NCBI GenBank assembly: GCA_041170585.1
Contig: JBEDNN010000012.1
Coordinates: forward strand, 1 to 7,806
Direction: 5' to 3'
From: JBDLSY01 sp041170585
Lineage (GTDB): Bacteria; Pseudomonadota; Gammaproteobacteria; Burkholderiales; Burkholderiaceae_C
DNA length: 7,806 bases
The notes under the pieces were generated by a model. The model was not told the DNA's origin. It made no database searches and saw only the letters and a program-made list of their open reading frames with translations. Below, in pieces: positions 6,862 through 7,806 of this stretch. How positions within the stretch are numbered: position 1 is the stretch's first letter; every line of letters begins with the position of its first letter. The translations under genes and the position numbers were made by a program.

Positions 6862-7668
6862 ATGATACCTATTCTTATATTTGATATTGAAACAGTTCCT
6901 GATGTTGAAGGTATGCGTCGCTTATACCCACAATTTACGGCGTTAAATGAAACTGATTTATTTCAGGCCGTCTGTACTGAACGTTTTGGTATAGACACTG
7001 ACCGTACATTTTTGCCGCATCATTTACAAAAAATATGTGCTATTAGTTGCGTGTTACGGGCAGGTAGTGCCACACCCAATAGTAGCGATGCTTGTTTTAA
7101 GGTGTGGACTTTAGGCGATTTAGAAAGCAGTGAAGCTACTATTATTCATAAATTTTTTAAATTAATTGATCATTACACACCGCAGTTAGTGAGTTGGAAT
7201 GGGGGTGGGTTTGATTTACCTGTTTTACATTATCGGGCTTTAATTCATGGTATTGCAGCACCGCGTTATTGGGATAACGGCGAAGAAACCCGTGAATTTA
7301 AATACAATAATTATTTATCACGCTATCACTACCGTCATTTAGATTTAATGGACGTTTTAGCGGCTTATCAACCACGTGCCAACGCAGGTTTAGATGAAAT
7401 CGCTAAACTGTGCGGTTTTGCTGGAAAATTAGGCATTGATGGAAGTCAAGTGTTTCAGGCTGTACAAAATGGCCGTTTAGATGAGGTACGTAATTATTGT
7501 GAAACCGATGTAATTAACACCTATTTAGTCTATACACGTTTTCAGCAGATGCGTGGGCATTGGTCGTCTGAAGTGACTCAAGCAGAACAGTTATTGGTTC
7601 GGCACACTTTAACTGATGCGGCACTACAATCGCCCCACTGGAAAAATTATTTAGACGCTTGGGTTTAG
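6862..7668 (+). CDS. PolB-related DEDDy 3'-5' exonuclease
   Basis: This 268-residue protein belongs to the predicted 3'-5' exonucleases related to the proofreading domain of DNA polymerase B (DNA_pol_B_exo2 type, RNase H-like fold). The acidic metal-binding residues are visible: motif I FDIETVPD (Asp8, Glu10), motif II SWNGGGFDLP (Asp118), and motif III NYCETDV, in which Tyr212 and Asp216 form the YxxxD of the DEDDy class. No polymerase domain follows, so it is a stand-alone exonuclease, probably cytosolic and acting on single-stranded or mismatched DNA ends; its physiological role is not established. The start is secure because motif I begins at residue 7 and an in-frame stop lies at 6850-6852. 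There is no good Shine-Dalgarno; only the AAAGAT of the tandem array is near. The stop is TAG, with the second MITE-like element starting 26 bp later. Confidence 0.9.
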   Translation: MIPILIFDIETVPDVEGMRRLYPQFTALNETDLFQAVCTERFGIDTDRTFLPHHLQKICAISCVLRAGSATPNSSDACFKVWTLGDLESSEATIIHKFFKLIDHYTPQLVSWNGGGFDLPVLHYRALIHGIAAPRYWDNGEETREFKYNNYLSRYHYRHLDLMDVLAAYQPRANAGLDEIAKLCGFAGKLGIDGSQVFQAVQNGRLDEVRNYCETDVINTYLVYTRFQQMRGHWSSEVTQAEQLLVRHTLTDAALQSPHWKNYLDAWV

Positions 7669-7694
7669 TGGGCTTTAAAGTTAATAAAAATAAT

Positions 7695-7803
7695 GGCATT
7701 GCTACTTTAATATGGTTAAGTCGTATATTTATAATATTTTCTTAGCAAAAATAAGGCTTATTTTAGATAAAAAATACAAAAACTATTTTTAAGTAGCAAT
7801 ACC
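7695..7803 (-). mobile_element. 109-bp MITE-like element, right copy (inverted)
   Basis: This is the exact reverse complement of 13-121, with no mismatch; identity extends one base further (7694 with 122), giving 110 bp. On the + strand it begins GGCATTGCTACTT and ends AAGTAGCAATACC. The flank on the left is AAAATAAT (7687-7694), and only three bases, ATA, are visible on the right. They do not match the AAA expected of an exact 8-bp duplication, so the target duplication is unproven here. It lies directly behind the exonuclease gene and may end or influence that transcript. Confidence 0.85.
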
Positions 7804-7806
7804 ATA

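Noticed and set aside
7249..7256. GGTATTGC, matching the first eight bases of the MITE end, inside the exonuclease gene
   Set aside because: The match stops after eight bases, has no partner end nearby, and encodes the uninterrupted protein sequence GIA.
13..7803. The whole window as a composite transposon carried by the two inverted elements
   Set aside because: The genes inside are housekeeping types, there is no transposase, the left copy has its own complete 8-bp duplication, and the outer flanks do not form a matching duplication for the whole segment.

Overview
The window looks like AT-rich chromosomal DNA from a proteobacterium, most likely a gammaproteobacterium. The evidence is an NlpD-type LysM/LytM lipoprotein, a proteobacterial-style full-length SMC (so probably not one of the MukBEF lineages such as Enterobacterales, Pasteurellales or Vibrionales), and a PolB-related 3'-5' exonuclease. 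A Moraxellaceae-like host is possible, but that is a guess. All four substantial genes are on the + strand, intact and complete. Intergenic DNA and parts of smc and nlpD are strongly AT-rich, with AAT/ATA simple-sequence tracts.

Layout: (1) 13-121, a 109-bp MITE-like element with an intact 8-bp target duplication (5-12 and 122-129). (2) 130-393, AT-rich leader DNA with a doubtful 25-codon ORF on the minus strand and two imperfect stem-loops. (3) 394-1770, an amidase-signature hydrolase, followed after only 29 bp by (4) 1800-5426, smc with a GTG start and an unusual Asn-rich insertion in its hinge. (5) 5427-5700, an AT-rich gap without a gene, ending in a strong Shine-Dalgarno. (6) 5701-6744, an nlpD-like lipoprotein with poly-Asn and EVPKPI-type tandem repeats and a degenerate (probably non-catalytic) LytM domain. 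(7) 6773-6856, a hexamer-periodic tandem array ending 5 nt before (8) 6862-7668, a DEDDy 3'-5' exonuclease of the PolB exo2 type. (9) 7695-7803, a second copy of the 109-bp element, identical to the first and inverted.

The genes do not form an obvious pathway. Amidase and smc may be co-transcribed by proximity. smc (chromosome organisation), nlpD (activation of cell-wall amidases at division) and the exonuclease (DNA processing) are housekeeping functions, but they are not in their familiar settings: no zipA/ligA after smc, and no surE/pcm or rpoS beside nlpD. The most distinctive structural signal is the pair of identical, inverted MITE-like elements bracketing 7.57 kb of otherwise ordinary genes, followed by the hexamer array upstream of the exonuclease. 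I see no convincing new defence system, CRISPR array, tRNA, rRNA or transposase gene.
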